From NCBI GenBank assembly GCA_023419655.1, contig JAEZXP010000180.1, forward strand, positions 1 through 7,850: 7,850 nucleotides of DNA. The letters run 5' to 3'. The stretch's first letter is position 1. The number at the start of each line of letters is the position of its first letter. Below, one piece after another: positions 4,565 to 7,850 of the stretch. Below the pieces are notes generated by a model. That model did not search any database, was not told the origin of the DNA, and worked only from the letters and a program-made list of their open reading frames with translations. A program made the position numbers and the translations under genes. The DNA comes from Bacillota bacterium. GTDB lineage: Bacteria > Bacillota > Clostridia > Lachnospirales > Lachnospiraceae.

Positions 4565-6943
4565 ATGAAAAAGATTAGTAAAGCTTTATCTCTTTTGCTT
4601 GTGATGGTGATGGTCTTAATGGCATTATCAGCATGCGGCAAAAAGGATAAAGACGAAAAAGACCCAACCGATAATAATCAGGTTGAAGATAACAACAAAG
4701 ATCCGGAAGACGGTGGCGACACCAACACTCCCCCGGCTACAGAGACCCCTCTGGTCGTTGGTTATCTGGCATTCAGTGAGAAGTTCAGCACGTTCTTTGC
4801 AGACACTGCATATGACAGAGATGTAGCTGACTTTACAGGTGTTCAGTTATTAACCACAGACAGAACCGGCGGTATTGTATACAATGCGATAGAGGGAGAG
4901 ACGATTCCTTACAATGGTGTTGACTATACTTACAAAGGAATAGCGAACATAGCCGTTAACTATGACGAGACGGCAGACATTACTACCTATGATATTAAGA
5001 TTAGAGATGATGTTAAATTCAGCGACGGACATGTATTAGATGCGGATGATATTATCTTTTCCTACTATGTAGTATCAGACCCTTCCTATGATGGTTCTGC
5101 TACATTATATTCCCAGCCGATTATTGGTATGCAGAACTATCGTGCCAACAGTTCAGCTGCTGAGAGTATTACAAAAGAAGAAGTTGCAGCATTCCTTGAA
5201 AATCCCAGCGAGGGCTTAAAGCAGGCGATTATCGATACGATTATCAGACCTACATTAGAGTCCGAGTTTGAGTGGGTTGGCGGTCTGTATGGAGACGAGC
5301 GTTATGAGTCTTATACAACAGCACATCCTGTACAGAAGGATTTATTTGCAATGTTCTATAATTTAGATGAGAATTACGATTCCTATGCTGTTGAAGACGA
5401 GAAGCAGGTAGTGGAAGATATTATTGCTCAGTATGGTCATGACTATAAAGCATTAGGTGATGGCTATGCAGGAGATTCCTCCTACTACGCAAATGATGCC
5501 ATGGATCTTGCAAGAGATATCATCACGGAAGAGAAAAAGGCAGCCGGTGAAGGCGAAGATGTATACAATATAGAAGGAATTAAGAAGATTAGCAATACAG
5601 AAGTACAGGTAGTTACCAGAGGATATGATGCGACTGCTATCTATCAGATTGGCGGAGCAACGGTAGCACCGATGCACTACTATGGTGACGAAGCTCAGTA
5701 TGACTACGAGAACAACAAATTCGGTTTCCCCAGAGGAGACCTTTCCATCGTAAAATCAAAGACAACACAGCCTATGGGCGCTGGTCCTTATAAGTTCGTG
5801 AAATATGAGAATAAGGTTGTATTCTTTGAAGCAAATGAAAATTACTACAAAGGCGCTCCTAAGATTAAATATGTTCAGTTCAAAGAGACAACAGAGGCTG
5901 ACAAGGTTACAGGTATTGAACAGGGTACGCTGGATATTACAGACCCTACAGGAAGCAAGACCGTATTTGAGCAGATTTCCACGATTAACAATAACGGTGA
6001 GTTATCCGGTGACAAGATTATAACAAACGCTGTTGATAACCTTGGCTATGGTTATATCGGTATGAACGCTGATACGGTTAATGTTGGTGGAGAGCCCGCT
6101 TCTGAGGCTTCCAAGAATCTGAGAAAAGCTCTTGCCGCAGTACTTTCCGTATACCGTGATGTGGCTTTTGACACTTACTACGGTGATGCAGCAAGCGTTA
6201 TTAACTATCCGATTTCCAATACTTCATGGGCTGCTCCTCAGAAGTCTGATTCAGATTATAAGATTGCATACTCAGAGGACGTAAACGGCAATCCAATCTT
6301 TACAGCAGACATGAGCTCAGAAGACAAATATGCAGCAGTATTGCAGGCAGCCTTGGGTTATTTTGAAGCAGCCGGCTATACAGTAGCGGATGGTAAGGTA
6401 ACTGCAGCACCCGCAGGTGCCAAGATGGAATATGAAGTGCTGATTCCTGGCGACGGCGACGGAAACCATCCTTCATTTGCACTTTTAACGGATGCATCAG
6501 CAGCGTTAAAGTCAATCGGATTTAGCCTGAATGTAAATGACCTTACAGATACGAATGTTCTTTGGGATAGACTGGATGCAGGTACACAGGAACTCTGGTG
6601 TGCTGCATGGCAGGCAACCATTGACCCGGATATGTATCAGGTATATCACAGCTCCAATATTGTTGGTTTAGGCGGAACAGACAGTAACCACTATCATATT
6701 GCTGATGCTGACCTTGACACATTAATGATGCAGGCAAGAAAGAGCGACGACCAGTCCTTTAGAAAATCTGCCTATAAGCAGTGCTTAGATATTATTATGG
6801 ACTGGGCAGTTGAGATTCCTGCTTATCAGAGACAGAACTGTATTGTATTCAGCGCAGAGCGTGTAAACGTTGATACCGTTGTACCTGATATCACAACCTT
6901 CTATGGATGGATGTTAGGAGTCGAAACCCTTGAATTAAAATAA
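4565..6943 (+). CDS. Peptide-type ABC importer substrate-binding lipoprotein (SBP family 5)
   Basis: This is the extracellular, membrane-anchored receptor that captures a substrate, probably a peptide, and hands it to the permease encoded next. The N-terminus is a lipoprotein signal: basic MKK, a hydrophobic core, and the lipobox LSAC with Cys24 as the lipid-modified residue. An acidic, Asn/Pro-rich tether follows (25-62). The binding domain starts near 63 and shows family-5 signatures: VKFSDGHVLDADDIIFSYYV (150-169), MGAGPYKFVKYE (404-415) with NENYYKGAPKIKYVQFK (424-440), LRKALAAVLS (519-528), and near the end DPDMYQVYHSSN (688-699). At 792 residues it is clearly longer than the usual 500-600. 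Much of the excess is an acidic segment (about 195-335) between the FSDG region and the sheet at KKISNTEVQVV. The DppB/OppB-type permease downstream supports the assignment. The exact substrate cannot be told from sequence. Confidence 0.9.
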   Translation: MKKISKALSLLLVMVMVLMALSACGKKDKDEKDPTDNNQVEDNNKDPEDGGDTNTPPATETPLVVGYLAFSEKFSTFFADTAYDRDVADFTGVQLLTTDRTGGIVYNAIEGETIPYNGVDYTYKGIANIAVNYDETADITTYDIKIRDDVKFSDGHVLDADDIIFSYYVVSDPSYDGSATLYSQPIIGMQNYRANSSAAESITKEEVAAFLENPSEGLKQAIIDTIIRPTLESEFEWVGGLYGDERYESYTTAHPVQKDLFAMFYNLDENYDSYAVEDEKQVVEDIIAQYGHDYKALGDGYAGDSSYYANDAMDLARDIITEEKKAAGEGEDVYNIEGIKKISNTEVQVVTRGYDATAIYQIGGATVAPMHYYGDEAQYDYENNKFGFPRGDLSIVKSKTTQPMGAGPYKFVKYENKVVFFEANENYYKGAPKIKYVQFKETTEADKVTGIEQGTLDITDPTGSKTVFEQISTINNNGELSGDKIITNAVDNLGYGYIGMNADTVNVGGEPASEASKNLRKALAAVLSVYRDVAFDTYYGDAASVINYPISNTSWAAPQKSDSDYKIAYSEDVNGNPIFTADMSSEDKYAAVLQAALGYFEAAGYTVADGKVTAAPAGAKMEYEVLIPGDGDGNHPSFALLTDASAALKSIGFSLNVNDLTDTNVLWDRLDAGTQELWCAAWQATIDPDMYQVYHSSNIVGLGGTDSNHYHIADADLDTLMMQARKSDDQSFRKSAYKQCLDIIMDWAVEIPAYQRQNCIVFSAERVNVDTVVPDITTFYGWMLGVETLELK

Positions 6944-6969
6944 TTTGTTTTAGCTATTTTGCAGTACTT

Positions 6970-7010
6970 GATAAGAGTGCCATGTTATGCATGGCATTCT
7001 TATCCTTTGT
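6970..7010 (+). terminator. Strong hairpin between binding-protein and permease genes
   Basis: The arms 6970-6984 and 6990-7004 form a 15-bp stem with one G-U pair and a 5-nt loop, beginning 27 nt after the stop codon. Only CTTTGTT follows instead of a clean T-run. It is best read as a leaky terminator or a 3' stabiliser, so that the binding protein is made in excess over the permease, as is common for such importers. It could also be a full terminator if the permease has its own promoter. Confidence 0.6.
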
Positions 7011-7082
7011 TAATGGTTCTGCTAATTTATACCAGAAAATGTACTGTATTCCAGTATATAATGCAGTGCAGAATACTAGAGC

Positions 7083-7182
7083 TATGGTTGACATAAAGTT
7101 ATGACTGCCATAGGACTATGACGGCATAAGTCATAAATGTCGTAATCTTATGTCTATCATAAAGCTATGATTGGATATACAA
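7083..7182. repeat. Array of about six degenerate 17-bp repeats (alternating TATG/CATA)
   Basis: Units begin at 7083, 7100, 7117, 7133, 7149 and 7166. The approximate consensus is TATGACTGNCATAAAGN; units three and four are 16 nt, and the last is the least similar. Each unit holds TATG and, about nine bases on, CATA, so half-sites alternate in inverted orientation roughly every 8-9 bp. Neighbouring units form palindromes such as CATAAAGTTATG (7092-7103) and CATAGGACTATG (7109-7120). As RNA, TTATGAC (7099-7105) pairs with GTCATAA (7130-7136), and GACAT (7090-7094) with ATGTC (7137-7141). The array fills the space directly before the permease ribosome binding site. It may be a multi-site operator or an RNA control element. 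TTGACA at 7088-7093 lies within it, but no good -10 box follows. Confidence 0.6.
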
Positions 7183-7192
7183 TTAGAAAATC

Positions 7193-7197
7193 AGGAG
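7193..7197 (+). promoter_or_regulatory. Ribosome binding site of the permease gene
   Basis: AGGAG at 7193-7197 lies 9 nt before the ATG at 7207. It fixes the permease start, which matches the family's usual basic M-x-K/R-(F/Y)-I-x-R-R-L opening. Confidence 0.7.
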
Positions 7198-7206
7198 ATG
7201 CAGACA

Positions 7207-7850
7207 ATGCGTAAATTTATAATAAGAAGATTGGCAATAAGCGTCGTAATACTATTTTTTGTCGCATTAATTATCTATACAATTATGCGCTGTATGCCGA
7301 CCTCTTTTGTTGAGAATATGGCGAGGGAGAAGGCTTCTCTTCCCGGAGGAAAATCTTATAGAGAATGGTTGGCACAATTAAATGAATCTTATGGATTGGA
7401 TAAGGGAATTCCCGCTGGATTTATTCATTGGATGGGACAAGCAATAAAAGGTAACTTTGGAGATTCATGGGCATTTAATATACCGGTTACGGAGAAATTC
7501 CACGAAGTAATATTTGATTCCTTTGCTTTAGGTGCTGTTTCCTTTGTGCTGCAGATTGCTATGGCTATTCCGTTAGGAATTTTAGCGGCCAGAAAACAAT
7601 ACAGCAGAACAGATTATGCAGTCAGTGTATTCGCATTGATAGGTATATCGCTGCCGTCATTCTTTTTTGCGACAGTCTTAAAATGGGTGTTTTCAGTTAA
7701 GCTTGGGTGGTTTGATTTGTTTGGCATGATTGGGCGTATGCATGAGCAATTGAGTCCGTTTGGCAAATTTTTGGACAGGGCACACCATTTTGTATTACCC
7801 GTAATTACATTGACGATAGTAAGTGTAGGTTCATTGATGCGTTATACCAG
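7207..7850 (+). CDS. Peptide-type ABC importer permease, DppB/OppB family (3' end missing)
   Basis: This inner subunit of the importer forms half of the membrane channel, normally with a DppC/OppC partner and two ATPases encoded next. The visible 214 residues start MRKFIIRRLAISVVILFFVA, the typical basic opening plus first helix (about 9-29). An extracellular region follows, containing YGLDKGIP (62-69) and GNFGDSW (82-88), where the family has its conserved G-x-(F/L)-G-x-S motif. Helices come next at about 104-127 and 138-165, with IPLGILAARK (121-130) and IGISLPSFFFA (145-155) between and within them. The RAHHFVLPVITLTIVSVGSL (191-210) stretch followed by MRYT matches the family's H-hxxLPxxxLxxxxxxxxxRYTR region, just before the coupling loop. 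Full-length relatives have about 305-340 residues, so roughly one third lies beyond the edge. The 263-nt gap from the binding-protein gene is long for an operon and carries a hairpin and a repeat array. Confidence 0.92.
   Translation, partial: MRKFIIRRLAISVVILFFVALIIYTIMRCMPTSFVENMAREKASLPGGKSYREWLAQLNESYGLDKGIPAGFIHWMGQAIKGNFGDSWAFNIPVTEKFHEVIFDSFALGAVSFVLQIAMAIPLGILAARKQYSRTDYAVSVFALIGISLPSFFFATVLKWVFSVKLGWFDLFGMIGRMHEQLSPFGKFLDRAHHFVLPVITLTIVSVGSLMRYT

Noticed and set aside
6300..6737. Overlapping minus-strand frames within the substrate-binding protein gene.
   Set aside because: They overlap each other and a well-supported coding region, and have no ribosome binding site or recognisable motif.
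7088..7116. Internal sigma-A promoter for the permease (TTGACA at 7088, 17 nt, TAGGAC).
   Set aside because: The -35 box is perfect but the -10 matches only three of six bases, and TTGACA is part of the repeat unit; not strong enough to annotate.
7083..7182. CRISPR array.
   Set aside because: Units are contiguous 17-mers with no unique spacers, and they are degenerate rather than identical.

Overview
The window looks like a chromosomal segment from a low-GC, Gram-positive, spore-forming Clostridia member, most likely Lachnospiraceae. The reasons are: a tgt-yajC pair with AGGAGG-type ribosome binding sites, a complete dipicolinate synthase pair (dpaA-dpaB, a spore-specific function), and a long acidic lipoprotein of the kind used by Gram-positive peptide ABC importers. 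The genus assignment is inference from remembered protein similarity; no search was run.

Layout. (1) 1-264: a promoter region. A sigma-A-like promoter (155-183) drives tgt rightward. An overlapping divergent promoter (148-175) appears to drive a leftward gene whose ATG lies at 4-6. Between them lies a structured leader with mutually exclusive hairpins. (2) 265-1824: tgt (tRNA queuosine base exchange) and yajC (Sec translocase accessory) form a likely operon, closed by an unusually long hairpin (1851-1916). (3) 1964-3397, minus strand: dpaA then dpaB with no gap, converging on yajC. They make dipicolinic acid in the mother cell. A sigma-K-like promoter lies at 3512-3537, and three consecutive perfect hairpins separate it from the dpaA start. 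(4) 3631-4463: an unrecognised 185-residue four-helix membrane protein. It has a good sigma-A-like promoter, a roughly 160-nt leader that may hold a 23-codon upstream ORF lying across a terminator-like hairpin, and a terminator behind it. (5) 4479-7850: an oligopeptide/dipeptide-type ABC importer operon with a 792-residue substrate-binding lipoprotein and the first permease (DppB/OppB family), which runs off the right edge. The 263-nt gap between these two genes is not empty: it has a strong hairpin and then about six degenerate copies of a 17-bp repeat made of alternating TATG/CATA half-sites.

The genes belong to independent units: tRNA modification and secretion, sporulation, an orphan membrane protein, and nutrient uptake. 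I see no phage, transposase, CRISPR, rRNA or tRNA. No clearly new multi-gene system is visible. The most unexplained signals are non-coding: the 17-bp repeat array at 7083-7182, the switch-like leader at 13-118, the upstream ORF/terminator arrangement at 3746-3817, and the hairpin cluster in the dpaA leader.
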